A stretch of 64,000 nt of DNA from a virus. The number at the start of each line of letters is the position of its first letter. The stretch's first letter is position 1. The stretch is from positions 124,001 to 188,000 of the IMG/VR virus record IMGVR_UViG_3300022562_002256; one strand, 5' to 3'. The notes below the pieces were generated by a model, which was given only the letters and a program-made list of their open reading frames with translations, did not search any database and was not told the origin of the DNA. Below are positions 51,126 through 60,853 of the stretch, one piece after another. The position numbers and the translations under genes were made by a program.

Positions 51126-51439
51126 CAACCCCCGTGAGCGCGGACGTCACCGAGCGCTACCTGCGCGCGAAGGGGTGGACCAAGCGGGGTGCTTGGTGGG
51201 TGAACCCCGACCACTCGCGTTCGGTGTGTCTTCAATATGTCGCACACGAGGGAGTCGGTGCGCTAACCCCACGTGAACTAATCGAGATTGGTATTTGCGT
51301 GGCGGTCGACCACCTCCAGCGTCGCGGCACGCCACCGGGCACGCACGCCGATCGAGTGCAGGTGGTGGCGGAAGGCGAGCTCCTCGCGCTGGTCGGGTTG
51401 ACCCTCGAGGCGTGGGATGCGACGAAGGGGCCAGCATGA
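51122..51439 (+). CDS. small unknown protein
   Basis: 105 residues from ATG 51122. Beta-rich start (RYLRAKGWTKRGAWWVNP) and helical end. Resembles other small phage unknowns such as 34337-34543 in the GW..V..D segment. Confidence 0.6.
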   Translation: MTTPVSADVTERYLRAKGWTKRGAWWVNPDHSRSVCLQYVAHEGVGALTPRELIEIGICVAVDHLQRRGTPPGTHADRVQVVAEGELLALVGLTLEAWDATKGPA

Positions 51440-52143
51440 CGACGTTGTACTTCGGGCCGCCCCCGCATATGGACGTGGTGCGCAATGTCTTCCACGACGT
51501 CGTGCCTGGACCAGCGGCGGTGAGCCCTGCATATCCGACGGTGCTCATCGGAGTCGGCGCAGAAGGGTGCGCTGCTCTCGCGGAGGTGTTGGCCGTTGCC
51601 AGCCAGCAGATGCATCGCGGCCTGCGCGGTGTGGTCCTTGTCGACCCCGTGGCGCCGTACGCGGCTCGGCGCCGCGTGCATGTCGCGCAAGGTCATGGGC
51701 CGGAGTGCTATGTCGATGAGATCCCGCTCGGTCCGCTCGAGCGGTTCCGGCGGATAGCCGAGGCGTGTCGCAACGGCGAGCCGTGGGCTGACGGTGAGCC
51801 CAGCCGGTTGCGGTTTGTCATCGCATGCAGCCCGGTCGCACAACGGTGTGCCGAGTGCGCGGCGAACACGGTCCCCGGTTGGGTGTCGGTTGCGTTTTCG
51901 CGCGCCCACCAACCCTGCTGTGCCTGCGGCGGTACGGGGCGCATGCTTTCCAGTGCCGAGGTGGCTCACGAGTTGTCCGGCGGAACGACGGTGCCGCGGG
52001 GCGGTCTGTGGCTTGGCCGCCTGTGGTCGAGTGGTGGAATGTCGGTCATGACCTACGCGGACCGGGGCAAACTCGCTCTCCACGCGGCAGTGGCACACCT
52101 GGCGGCGCTGTTGGCTGATTGTGGCACCGAGGAGGCGAGATGA
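51436..52143 (+). CDS. paralogous unknown, copy 1
   Basis: 235 residues from ATG 51436 (ATGA overlap). TTLYFGPP, VLIGVGAEGCAALAEVLAVAS, CACGGTGRMLSSAEVAHELSGG and PRGGLW recur in the next gene. The N-terminal half looks like a Rossmann-type domain and the CxxC pairs may bind zinc. Function unknown. Confidence 0.65.
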   Translation: MTTLYFGPPPHMDVVRNVFHDVVPGPAAVSPAYPTVLIGVGAEGCAALAEVLAVASQQMHRGLRGVVLVDPVAPYAARRRVHVAQGHGPECYVDEIPLGPLERFRRIAEACRNGEPWADGEPSRLRFVIACSPVAQRCAECAANTVPGWVSVAFSRAHQPCCACGGTGRMLSSAEVAHELSGGTTVPRGGLWLGRLWSSGGMSVMTYADRGKLALHAAVAHLAALLADCGTEEAR

Positions 52144-52712
52144 CCACTCTCTATTACGGGCCGGCTGAGCAACTCGGTACGGTCCGCGAGGCGTTTCCAA
52201 ACGCCCAGCCCGGGTTGCCTGCGGCCGTGGGGCCATCTCCGCAGGTGCTTGTGTCGGTGGGGGCCGACGGGTTTGCCGACCTCGCCTACGTGCTCGCGAG
52301 CGCCGGCGAGCAAATGAAGGGCGGGTTGAGGGGCATCCTGCTTTTTGACCCGTGCTGGAGGGGGCCGGGCGTCGAGTCGGTCGTGGGAACGGGGAACCCC
52401 CTCGCCCACCTGGCGGCCCGCGCCGCGCGGCATGCCCCGACCGAGTTGTGGGTTCTTATCGAGTGCAGTCCGCGACTAAAATCCTGCTTTGGCTGCGGTG
52501 TGGCGGCCCAGCCATGTCAGGTCTGCGCGGGCGCAGTGACGTCCAGTGCCGAGGTGGCGTGGCACCTGTCCGGCCGCCGCTCGATGCGGCGCGGTGGCCT
52601 GTGGATGGAAGGGGGTTTGGTGATCATCACTCACCCGGATAGGAGCGATATTGATGGCGTGGCCCTCGGGCCAGCGGTAGCTCGCCTTGCCAGGAATGTG
52701 GGGGCGTCATGA
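52140..52712 (+). CDS. paralogous unknown, copy 2
   Basis: 190 residues from ATG 52140 (ATGA overlap). Clear tandem duplicate of the previous gene: TTLYYGPA, VLVSVGADGFADLAYVLASA, CQVCAGAVTSSAEVAWHLSG and RRGGLW, with internal deletions. Confidence 0.65.
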   Translation: MTTLYYGPAEQLGTVREAFPNAQPGLPAAVGPSPQVLVSVGADGFADLAYVLASAGEQMKGGLRGILLFDPCWRGPGVESVVGTGNPLAHLAARAARHAPTELWVLIECSPRLKSCFGCGVAAQPCQVCAGAVTSSAEVAWHLSGRRSMRRGGLWMEGGLVIITHPDRSDIDGVALGPAVARLARNVGAS

Positions 52713-53413
52713 GTTGCGTGTACTTCAACACCCCCGACGGGTGGGCCCGCCTCGCCGGTGCTGAGCGCTACCATGCCGCTCATGTGGCGGAGGCCGTGGG
52801 GCTCACCATGTTACTCGACGCGGAGTGGGATGCGCTTGTCCCTCAGCCAAACGTCGCGGTTGGTCACCGCACGCGGGAGATGCTGCGGGTGTTGCTGAGC
52901 GTGTCCGCTGAGGACTACGCCTACCAACTCCCCGACGGGAGCCGTCATGGCGTTTGGCAGACGCTCCTGAATACCGCCATCGCCACGGGGGCAGACCCCG
53001 TGTGCCTGCTCGCGCACATCCACGGTCAGTGCGAGATCCATTGCTACACCGACGGCGAGCACCGTGAGTGGCTCGCGTCGATAATCGAGTCTGGGCGGCG
53101 CGTCAACGTGATGCGCCCCAACATGGGATGGGAGGGCGTCGTGAGCCTGCTCCGGTCATCCTCGGTTCATCCGGTCGTGATGAGCTACAGCGTGACGGAA
53201 GGCTTTCCTAACTCGGCGGTGGCACAGTGGGATGGCACAGGTGAGGCGTGGGCCGCGCTGCCCAAAGCCGAGCAGTGGCGACTCGCGACGGGAGGGCTCC
53301 GAGCGACGCGGAAGGGCTGCCGGTTGGCGCCCGAGACGCTGCGCCGCGGGTTTGGCACAGGGCTGAGCGCGTTCGATGTGGTGCATGCGCTGAAGCCCGT
53401 GCGGGGGCAATAG
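52709..53413 (+). CDS. unknown protein
   Basis: 234 residues from ATG 52709 (ATGA overlap). EWLASIIESGRR and similar helical segments; no recognised fold. Confidence 0.6.
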   Translation: MSCVYFNTPDGWARLAGAERYHAAHVAEAVGLTMLLDAEWDALVPQPNVAVGHRTREMLRVLLSVSAEDYAYQLPDGSRHGVWQTLLNTAIATGADPVCLLAHIHGQCEIHCYTDGEHREWLASIIESGRRVNVMRPNMGWEGVVSLLRSSSVHPVVMSYSVTEGFPNSAVAQWDGTGEAWAALPKAEQWRLATGGLRATRKGCRLAPETLRRGFGTGLSAFDVVHALKPVRGQ

Positions 53414-53415
53414 TC

Positions 53416-53610
53416 ATGGACGACGAGCCGGATACGCTGATCACAGCGGACCGCGAGTTCATCGAGGGAATGCGCGGAGCGTCGTTGCCCGACCTCGACA
53501 CGATGCTTCGGTGGCAGTGCGGCGAGCCGTGGCGCCGCATGGCGGTCCTTCGGGCGATGGCTCGCCGCCGTGGCGAGCGCATGCCGGCGGTAGACGACGT
53601 GATGATTTAG
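53416..53610 (+). CDS. small unknown protein
   Basis: 64 residues from ATG 53416. Helical and arginine-rich; last gene of the rightward accessory operon. Confidence 0.55.
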   Translation: MDDEPDTLITADREFIEGMRGASLPDLDTMLRWQCGEPWRRMAVLRAMARRRGERMPAVDDVMI

Positions 53611-53627
53611 CACTACTCCTTACGTCG

Positions 53628-53656
53628 GCCCGTGGCACAAAGTGTGCCACGGGCCG
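53628..53656 (+). terminator. strong hairpin after accessory operon
   Basis: GGCCCGTGGCACA and TGTGCCACGGGCC form a perfect 13-bp stem with a 3-nt loop, 17 nt after the last stop. No T-run follows. It separates accessory genes from the head module. Confidence 0.6.
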
Positions 53657-53897
53657 CTCCATCTCGGCTCGGCGCCCGGTGCGGTATGGTTGGCAGCTAC
53701 AATTAGCGTGCAAGCTGTCGGCCGGTTCTCGGCACCATGCGCGCCGCTGCTGTGCCAGGGTGTGCCTACACTCGCGCACGCGGTGTGCCCTCGCGGGGTG
53801 ACGTGCGCATTGGTAGACCACCTCACGGCCGGGGGCGCTGCTTCGCCGCGCTCCTTCTCGGCGCTTCCGGCCGCCTTTTGCTCATGGAGCCAACCAT
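53657..53897. other. gap before portal gene
   Basis: About 240 nt without a convincing gene. A late promoter is expected here; TACAAT at 53698 is a possible -10 but I see no -35. No terminase precedes the portal, unlike in most phages. Confidence 0.35.
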
Positions 53898-55451
53898 ATG
53901 GCACGCAGGCCCCGGAGGGTGGCAACCCCCGCCCCGACGGGCCAGCGTTCGGCGCCGCTCCCGACATCCCAAGTCGACCATCGGCCCGCAAGCACGATCG
54001 TCCTGGCCCCGGCGCCCTGGGTGGACCGCTACCCGACGATGCTCGGGTCGCAGATCACGGCCCAATACATCACGTCCGCGATCCGGATGTGCATGTCCGG
54101 CTACCGGCGCGAGTATGTCGACCTGCTTGATGAAATGTTGGTGGGTGAGCCGACGGCGTTCGCCTGCCTCACCCACCGGATCAACTCGGTGTCGAGCGCG
54201 CGGTTGATCATCACGCCGGCCAAACTACGTGTGGGGCATCCCGACGCCGACCTGGCCAAAGAGATCGCCGACGACCTCGAGTGCCAGATCGATGGGATTC
54301 CGGAGTGGCAGAGCGCGCTAGGGCGGCTCTTGTGGGGCAACTACTACGGCGTGAGCGCCACGGAGATACTGTGGGACCGAACCGCCGACGGCTGGACGGT
54401 CGTTGGGCTGGACCAGATCAATTCGCGGCGGCTGAGTTATCCCGACTCGATGAGCTGGCAGCTCCGGATATGGGACCAGGCTGCAGGAGTGGTTGAGCCG
54501 GGGAACATGACCACGGGGATGTACGGCCTCGCCCCAGAGGAGTTCCCCAACAAGTTCATCATTTTTCAGTCCTCGGTTCGAGGCGACTACCCTACGCGTG
54601 AGGGGCTCGGTCTGCAGCTCCTCTACTGGTTTGGCCTCAAGGGCGTGGGCGCGCGCGGGTGGGGGCAATTCATCGAGCGATTTGGCAAACCGTGGGTGCA
54701 TGGGAAATACTCCACGGCGGAACCAGACATTCCTAAGCGGGCGGCGACCCCCGAAGACATCCAAGCGCTCGATGCAGCGCTCGCGGCGCTCGGGTCGGGG
54801 TTCCTATCCTCAGCGGCGCTCCCCGACTCGGTTGACATCCAATTGGACGGTCCCGGGCTGACCAGCGCTGGATCGACGGGAACAGGGCACGAGGCGCTGG
54901 TCAAGTATGTCGACCAGATGATCGAGGAGGTCATCCTCACGCAGAGCGGCACGACGACGCAGGGACCGAACGGGTCGCGAGCGGGCAAGGAGACGATGAA
55001 GGAATCCACCAGGGAGACCTTCAGATTCGATGCGCGATGCCTTGCCGACGTGCTTCAAAAATACCTAATCAGCGCGCTCATGCGGCTTCGGTGGCCTGGG
55101 CTTATGCGGCTCGCACCCAAGATCGGGCTCCATGTCGAGAAGCAAGACCCCCTCGCGAACATCGAGCTCGCGGCGGAAGCAGCGAAGGCTGGGCTCCCGG
55201 TGGACGCTGACAAGGTTGCCGCGGAGAACGGCATCCCGCTGATCCAGGCGATCAAGGGTCATCCCCCCCGTCGAATGTACCCGGTCAAGCCCGTCGAACC
55301 GTATGACTTGCCCATCGTTAGGCCGCCGCAAGACAAGGCGCTCGCGGACGGGGGCGACACGGCGACTGAGGATGCCCCAGAAGGGGCTGCCGAGGGCGAC
55401 GACCAACAACCCAACGATTCAAACAACTCAGCCGAGGACTCGGCAGAATAG
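53898..55451 (+). CDS. phage portal protein (DUF935, Mu gp29-like)
   Basis: 517 residues from ATG 53898. YVDLLDEMLVGEPTAFACLTHRINSV, DGWTVVGLDQINSRRLSYPD, WGQFIERFGKPWVHGKYS and the SGTTTQGPNGSRAGKE loop are typical of the Mu-type DUF935 portal. It forms the dodecameric ring at the head-tail vertex through which DNA is packaged. Confidence 0.9.
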   Translation: MARRPRRVATPAPTGQRSAPLPTSQVDHRPASTIVLAPAPWVDRYPTMLGSQITAQYITSAIRMCMSGYRREYVDLLDEMLVGEPTAFACLTHRINSVSSARLIITPAKLRVGHPDADLAKEIADDLECQIDGIPEWQSALGRLLWGNYYGVSATEILWDRTADGWTVVGLDQINSRRLSYPDSMSWQLRIWDQAAGVVEPGNMTTGMYGLAPEEFPNKFIIFQSSVRGDYPTREGLGLQLLYWFGLKGVGARGWGQFIERFGKPWVHGKYSTAEPDIPKRAATPEDIQALDAALAALGSGFLSSAALPDSVDIQLDGPGLTSAGSTGTGHEALVKYVDQMIEEVILTQSGTTTQGPNGSRAGKETMKESTRETFRFDARCLADVLQKYLISALMRLRWPGLMRLAPKIGLHVEKQDPLANIELAAEAAKAGLPVDADKVAAENGIPLIQAIKGHPPRRMYPVKPVEPYDLPIVRPPQDKALADGGDTATEDAPEGAAEGDDQQPNDSNNSAEDSAE

Positions 55452-55459
55452 GACTCACT

Positions 55460-55951
55460 GTGGCACTCTTCCCCAGCGTCTCGTACCTGATGGACCGTCC
55501 TCGCGAGACGGTGACGAAGGAACTCCTTGGGCGAGTTCATGATGCTATCGCGATTGAAATGGCCGGCAAGACAGCCCACTGGTCGGCGCGCGGGCCGCTT
55601 CGCGAGCCGCTTCACAGCATCAGCGACCGAGTGGCAAAGATGGGCCGAACGCACGCCGAGAACTGGGCGGAGCGTGCCGCCGCCCTTGGCGCCACGCCGT
55701 CCGCAGGGGTGTCGATGTCGTCGCTGCCAGCGTACCCGGAGGGGCTGGTTCGGTGCGAGGACCACATCGAAGCGCTGCTGACCATGTTGCGGGCCTACCA
55801 AGAGAATCTGCTCCGCACGGTCAATGCGGCTGCAGCGGTCAACGACGGTGTGACCGCGAACGATGTGCCGACCTACATGAAAGAGGTCGACGCGGTGGGG
55901 TGGGCGTTGCTGGCGCAGATGCCGCCAGCGCAGACCGGCACATCGACGTAA
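55460..55951 (+). CDS. dps: Dps/ferritin-like protein
   Basis: 163 residues from GTG 55460 (AGGA upstream), 8 nt after the portal. TAHWSARGPLREPLHSISDRV...THAENWAERAAALG matches Dps. Ferroxidase ligands are all present with the spacing of E. coli Dps (12, 4, 11, 4): H40, H52, D56, E67 (Asp in E. coli), E71. It should form a ferritin-like dodecamer or bind DNA/iron; its place inside the head module suggests it is packaged or acts in late infection. Confidence 0.8.
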   Translation: MALFPSVSYLMDRPRETVTKELLGRVHDAIAIEMAGKTAHWSARGPLREPLHSISDRVAKMGRTHAENWAERAAALGATPSAGVSMSSLPAYPEGLVRCEDHIEALLTMLRAYQENLLRTVNAAAAVNDGVTANDVPTYMKEVDAVGWALLAQMPPAQTGTST

Positions 55952-55996
55952 CAATCTATCACGGGTGGCTACAACCCCGAAAGACTTGAGGAACAC

Positions 55997-57061
55997 ATGA
56001 CAACGGTGGTGGTCATCGATCGGCAGCAGATCGGCTACAACGTTCAGGAAATCGGCAATAAACTGTCCGAGTTGTCCGAGCAGGTGAGTGCGGACCTGGC
56101 GGCGCTCGAAGGCGCGGGTGGCGGTCTGGACTGGAAAACCAGCGTGGTGCTCGCAACGGGCGCGCCGCTCCCGGCAAACACGCGGACGGACAACGTGCTT
56201 CTCGCCGACGCGGACGGGTTTCTTGGGTCCATCGATGGCGTGGACACGGGCACGCTGACCCCTCCCTTCCGGGTGTTGGTGAAGGACGAGGTGGCGGGCG
56301 AGAACAACGGCATCTTTCTCGTCACGTCCGTTGGCGGGCTCGCCGCTAAGTGGACGGCGACGCGCACGACTGACGCCGACACGAGCGACGAGGTGACCAC
56401 CGGGATGCAAGTCCCGGTCGAGACCGGCACGGAAAACGGCGGTCTCATCTTCCGTCTCGCGACCGCCGCCCCGATCACGCTGAACACCACACCGCTGTCG
56501 TTCGTCGATGCGCGCGGGCTGGCGACGACAGCGCCGGCGGACGTCACGAAGGCCGCCGCCGAGGTGGGGACATCGACCGAGGTGGCGCGGGCCGACCACA
56601 AGCATGACGTCTCGACGGCAGCGCCGGGGGCGGTGGCGATCGGCGACGCGGCAGCCGAGGGTGTGGCCACGTCGCTGGCGCGCTCTGACCACACCCACTC
56701 AGTCGCGGGGGCGGTCGCGGTCGATGTGGCGCTGGCCAACGCAGAAGGTGTTGCGACCACGGTCGCCCGGAGCGACCACGCGCACAACAGCCTGAACCAG
56801 CGCTTCCAACTCACGCTGGTGGCTGGCACGGCAACCAAGGCGGCGGGGGTTACGGTCACTGCCAATACGCGGGCGACGGTCACGCTGGTCACTCCAGGCG
56901 CAGGAGTGTCGGGGACGCGGTATGCGGTGGCGTACAGCATCGGTGCCCCGGGTGCTGGCTCGATCACTGTCACGGCGAAAGACAGCGCGGCCGGCGACAA
57001 CACGGTGATCACCGACGTTTCGGTGCTCGACGTGGTGTGCGTCGAGGCAGCCGCGGTCTGA
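55997..57061 (+). CDS. fibre-like virion protein
   Basis: 354 residues from ATG 55997. Three RxDHxH-type repeats (ARADHKHDV, ARSDHTHSV, ARSDHAHNS) between 195 and 275 as in tail fibres and collar decorations, then a beta-rich tip. Repeat relation to the protein at 34610. Possibly a head fibre. Confidence 0.65.
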   Translation: MTTVVVIDRQQIGYNVQEIGNKLSELSEQVSADLAALEGAGGGLDWKTSVVLATGAPLPANTRTDNVLLADADGFLGSIDGVDTGTLTPPFRVLVKDEVAGENNGIFLVTSVGGLAAKWTATRTTDADTSDEVTTGMQVPVETGTENGGLIFRLATAAPITLNTTPLSFVDARGLATTAPADVTKAAAEVGTSTEVARADHKHDVSTAAPGAVAIGDAAAEGVATSLARSDHTHSVAGAVAVDVALANAEGVATTVARSDHAHNSLNQRFQLTLVAGTATKAAGVTVTANTRATVTLVTPGAGVSGTRYAVAYSIGAPGAGSITVTAKDSAAGDNTVITDVSVLDVVCVEAAAV

Positions 57062-57074
57062 AAGGTCGGTTAAC

Positions 57075-59156
57075 ATGACCACCAACCAAGTCCTGTTGGA
57101 CCTCGGACCGGGGGACGTCCACATGCCCCAGCCGCTCGGCGTTGTGGCTCCCCCGCCCCCGAAAGCGGGTGGACGTCGTACGCTGAAGCCGCTCACCACG
57201 GAGGAGCGGAACGCGCTCCCCGACTCAGCCTTTGCGCTGCCGAAAGAGCGGCGGTATCCGATCCACGATGCGGCCCACGCGAAAAACGCGATGGCGCGGC
57301 TCGAACAACAAAAGAGCCGGATGTCGGGGACAACGTACGCGAGAGCGCGTGCAAACATTTTGAAGGCGTACAAGAGGTTTGGGATCAACCCGCCGGCCGA
57401 GTCAAAGAAGACCAGCGCGCTCATCCGAACGGCGGGGTTGTCGATCCATGTTCAGCACCGCCTTGCGGCGGAAGGGGCCACCGGCGTGGTCGGTCAGAAA
57501 GGGGCCCAGGAGCCCACGCAACTGCTCCGGGCGGTTGAGGTGTCATCGAGGACCATCGGCGATGTTCTGGGGGCGACCGAGGCCGCTGCCGGTGCGGCTG
57601 GGGGCGATGCGTCCGTGCCTGTCTGGAACCAGATCGCGAAGCTCGGGCAATGGGCGGGGCACCCGAGTGGGCCATTCCAGATCACGCGCAAAGATGTCGC
57701 GGACATGGTGCGAAACTTCCGCGCGTCGCAGAACCGTCGCGTTGCGATTGACTTTGAGCACGCGAGCGAGGCCGACCCCACGAAGGGGTCGATCCCGACG
57801 GAAGGCGCTCCGGCGCAAGGGTGGATCATCGACCTGCAGGATCGCGGTGCGGACGGGTTGTGGGGGTTGGTGCAGTGGCTTGAGCCGGCGCGCAGCTATA
57901 TTCGCGAAGGGAAGTACCGCTACTTCTCCCCGGCGATCCGATTCAAGTCGAAAGAGCGCGAGTCGGGGGATGACGCGGGCGCTCGCCTGACGTCGGGCGC
58001 CCTGACCAACAACCCCTTCCTGGATGGGATGATGCCCATGGCCGCAAAAGACACTGGGGCGGGGCCGGCCGCTCAGGGGAGTGGCGGTGCCAAGCCGGGG
58101 TCGACGGAGTGGTCGACAGGTCCGGATGGCACGCTTGTGACGCTGACCTACGCTCACACGCCGGACGAATACATGCCGCGGATGCGGGCGGTGCTCAAAC
58201 TCGAGCCGACGGCGACCGCAGCCGAGTGCATGGCGGTGGTGAAGCGGCTTCAGGAGTACTTTGACATCGCTGGCCAAATGGTGTGCGTGTGCCAGGGCGT
58301 TGACCTGGGGGCGTACATGCCGGCGATGCGCGAGATGGTGGCGGCGCCGCTCGGGTGCACGTGGGAGCATGTGTTCGAGGTGTTCGAGCAACTGCTCGAG
58401 TGCCTCATCGGTGACCAGGACGACGACTATGACGAGGAGGCCGCGCCGTCCTCGCGAGGAATGAGGGATACGATGACCACTGTGACCACTGAAAAGATCG
58501 AGGAAATCACGCTCCGTGCGGGGGCGGCGGAGGCGAAACTCAAGGACGCCGAGGAGAAGGCCACGGCGTTGACGGCGCGGCTCCAGGAGGCTGAGAGCAC
58601 GATGACGGCGCTCCGGGCGTCGGAGGCAAGCACCACGGCGAAGGCCACGGCATTGGAGGGGAAAGTCGCTGAACTCACGCTTCAGCTCAATGACAAGACC
58701 GGCAAACTGTCGACGCTCGAGACGGAAATCGCAGGGTTCCGCGAGGCCGAAAAAACCCGCCTTGTGGCCGAGCGGGGGGCGCGGGTGGATGCCACGCTCG
58801 CGACCTACGGTGAAAGCCGTAGCCTCAAGCCGGCCGATCGCGATACGCTGCTGACCCTGCTGACGGTGGACCCGGCCGGGTATGAGCGGATGTACCCGTC
58901 CGTCCCACCGGGGCAGGCGCACTTGCTCACCAATCTCAACCGCCAGGCCGGCGGCACAGGCTCGGGGAGCGCGGGCCCCGGGAGTCTCGCCCCCCCCGAG
59001 ATGACCGATGGCGTGCAACTGGCTGCTCCGGGCGACACCGCGTTTGCGCTGTCGCAGAGGCTCCGCAAGGAGAGAGGGCTGGATCTGGCCGACGCGGCGG
59101 TGCTGGCCAGCAGGATGATTCTGGCGCGCGACGCACGTGCGCGGGGTGGCCGCTAA
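57075..59156 (+). CDS. prohead protease/scaffold fusion (Mu I-like)
   Basis: 693 residues from ATG 57075. N-terminal RYPIHDAAHAKNAMARLEQ segment, then the Mu I-like protease region (NRRVAIDFEHASEADPTKG, GWIIDLQDRG, YFSPAIRFK, TSGALTNNPFLDGM at about 220-325), and a long E/A-rich coiled coil at 470-570, typical of a C-terminal scaffold. It processes the prohead and guides assembly. Confidence 0.8.
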   Translation: MTTNQVLLDLGPGDVHMPQPLGVVAPPPPKAGGRRTLKPLTTEERNALPDSAFALPKERRYPIHDAAHAKNAMARLEQQKSRMSGTTYARARANILKAYKRFGINPPAESKKTSALIRTAGLSIHVQHRLAAEGATGVVGQKGAQEPTQLLRAVEVSSRTIGDVLGATEAAAGAAGGDASVPVWNQIAKLGQWAGHPSGPFQITRKDVADMVRNFRASQNRRVAIDFEHASEADPTKGSIPTEGAPAQGWIIDLQDRGADGLWGLVQWLEPARSYIREGKYRYFSPAIRFKSKERESGDDAGARLTSGALTNNPFLDGMMPMAAKDTGAGPAAQGSGGAKPGSTEWSTGPDGTLVTLTYAHTPDEYMPRMRAVLKLEPTATAAECMAVVKRLQEYFDIAGQMVCVCQGVDLGAYMPAMREMVAAPLGCTWEHVFEVFEQLLECLIGDQDDDYDEEAAPSSRGMRDTMTTVTTEKIEEITLRAGAAEAKLKDAEEKATALTARLQEAESTMTALRASEASTTAKATALEGKVAELTLQLNDKTGKLSTLETEIAGFREAEKTRLVAERGARVDATLATYGESRSLKPADRDTLLTLLTVDPAGYERMYPSVPPGQAHLLTNLNRQAGGTGSGSAGPGSLAPPEMTDGVQLAAPGDTAFALSQRLRKERGLDLADAAVLASRMILARDARARGGR

Positions 59157-59205
59157 CCATTTGACGGTGCGCTGACGTCACGGCGCACAGAAACCAGAGG
59201 AACCG

Positions 59206-59652
59206 ATGGCTTACGAGCAGGACGGCGGCTACCAGATTTCTGGTGGCGATCTGCCGTGTGGAAATTACACCGCGGCGGACATCCCCGCCGGCCGTATTGT
59301 GCTTTTGGATACGGCGAACACTATCGACACCGCGGGGAAACCGAGGGGTGTGGTTCTCCCGAGCGCCGGTGGCGGCGTGGTCGGGACGTTTGGCATCACC
59401 TCGACGAGGCATCCCGCCATCTCGACGGCGGGCTATCCGGGCCAGGGGCTTGTGCGCGTTGTGGGCTCGTACCCGGTGATTGCGGATGGCGCGATCACGG
59501 TCGGTGACTACGTGCAGGCGTCGGACACGGTCGGAAAATTGGGGTACGCGAAGCTCTGTGCAGCGGCCACTGAGCAAGTCGGGCAGGCCATGAACACGGT
59601 TGCCGACGGGCAGGTCTGCCACGTTTTGATCTGCAAGGCGCGTAACGCGTAA
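59206..59652 (+). CDS. DUF2190-like capsid-associated protein
   Basis: 148 residues from ATG 59206. Beta-rich with GRIVLLDTANT, RGVVLPSA and VGDYVQASDTVGKLG segments that match small head proteins of the DUF2190 type, between protease and capsid genes. Probably a decoration protein. Confidence 0.7.
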   Translation: MAYEQDGGYQISGGDLPCGNYTAADIPAGRIVLLDTANTIDTAGKPRGVVLPSAGGGVVGTFGITSTRHPAISTAGYPGQGLVRVVGSYPVIADGAITVGDYVQASDTVGKLGYAKLCAAATEQVGQAMNTVADGQVCHVLICKARNA

Positions 59653-59685
59653 CATCTGCGTGGGCGCAGGGAAAGAGACAAGAAA

Positions 59686-60804
59686 ATGACTACGGTAGAA
59701 AGGCTTGCCCCAGGCGACTTTGTGCAGGTCGACCTGGCAAACAACGTCGTGAGGATGCGCGACGTTGGTACGGGGCAGATCATCACCCTGGACCTCGGGC
59801 CAGCGGACGTGCACTTCGAGCGTCCGTTGGCGACCTACGCGGCTGGGTATGCGCTCGACCGCGAAAACCTGATCGCCGATCAGGTGTCGCCGGTTGTGCT
59901 CACACCGTCGGCCTCGGACTACTTCTACAAGTGGTCGAAGGACGACGTGTTCAAGCGCGTCAAGAGCGCGGTCGCCGTGCCTGGTGGCAACGTGACGGAG
60001 GTCTCACCGCAGCAGTCGACCGTGCCGTTCCGCACCGTGCAGCGTGCGGTGCGGACCAGCCTGCCGAGTGAGGTCCAGGCCAACGCCGACCCGGCCGTTG
60101 TGCTCGGGCGTCGCGTGTTGGACATGCCGCTCGACAAGCTCCTGCTCGAGCGCGAGTTGCTGGTGGCCGAAAAGGTCACCGACCCGGCGAACTACACCGC
60201 ACCGTACAAGCGCACGCTGGCGATCGACGAGCGGTGGAATGGCGGGTCGAAGTCCAACCCGGTCGAGAACCTCTTGGAGCGGGTTGAAGCGTCGCTGGTG
60301 CCCATCACGGGCATTGCGATGAGCCTGCGCACCTACAACGCGTTCAGCACGAACGCCCAGGTGCAAAAGTTCGTCGCGTCCAAGACGGCGCTTAAACCCC
60401 GGTTTGGTGCCATCGACGCGAACGACTTCGCGGCGTTCCTCAACCTGCCTCCGTTCATCATCGGGGCGCAGAAGTACATGGGCCCGTCGGGCGTGATGGA
60501 CTGGGTGTGGGGCAATAACGTGGTGCTTTTCACGAAGCCCAAGAGCATGCCGCCGATGGGCACGCCCATCTCCTTCAACACGTTCCGCTACACCGGCGGT
60601 ATCGCGTCTGGGGTCAATGCGCAACAGGCCGCAAACTTCGGCTCGGTCTCAATCGAGAACGGCTGGGGTGTGCGGACCTACTACGACCCCAACCGAGGGC
60701 CGCAGGGCTCCAAGGTGTGTGTGGCGTTCGTGCAGGACGACGAGTTCTTCGTCGAAGAGGCGGTTTCTGGCCTCATCGAAGGCGCCTGGCAGACCCCGCC
60801 CTGA
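59686..60804 (+). CDS. major capsid protein
   Basis: 372 residues from ATG 59686. Placement after the protease/scaffold and decoration genes, and content (HK97-like major head; YALDRENLIADQVSP at the N-arm, FNTFRYTGGIASGVNAQQ and FVQDDEFF near the end) support the major capsid role. Forms the head shell. Confidence 0.8.
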   Translation: MTTVERLAPGDFVQVDLANNVVRMRDVGTGQIITLDLGPADVHFERPLATYAAGYALDRENLIADQVSPVVLTPSASDYFYKWSKDDVFKRVKSAVAVPGGNVTEVSPQQSTVPFRTVQRAVRTSLPSEVQANADPAVVLGRRVLDMPLDKLLLERELLVAEKVTDPANYTAPYKRTLAIDERWNGGSKSNPVENLLERVEASLVPITGIAMSLRTYNAFSTNAQVQKFVASKTALKPRFGAIDANDFAAFLNLPPFIIGAQKYMGPSGVMDWVWGNNVVLFTKPKSMPPMGTPISFNTFRYTGGIASGVNAQQAANFGSVSIENGWGVRTYYDPNRGPQGSKVCVAFVQDDEFFVEEAVSGLIEGAWQTPP

Positions 60805-60853
60805 GCAGTGAGCCTGGGTTGAGTTTTCGTGTGCGGGCGAGCGGGTTAGAGCC

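Noticed and set aside
53632-53648. Another -24/-12 site (TGGCACAAAGTGTGCC)
   Set aside because: It fits GG-N10-GC, but lies inside a perfect 13-bp stem directly after a stop codon, so a terminator is the better explanation.
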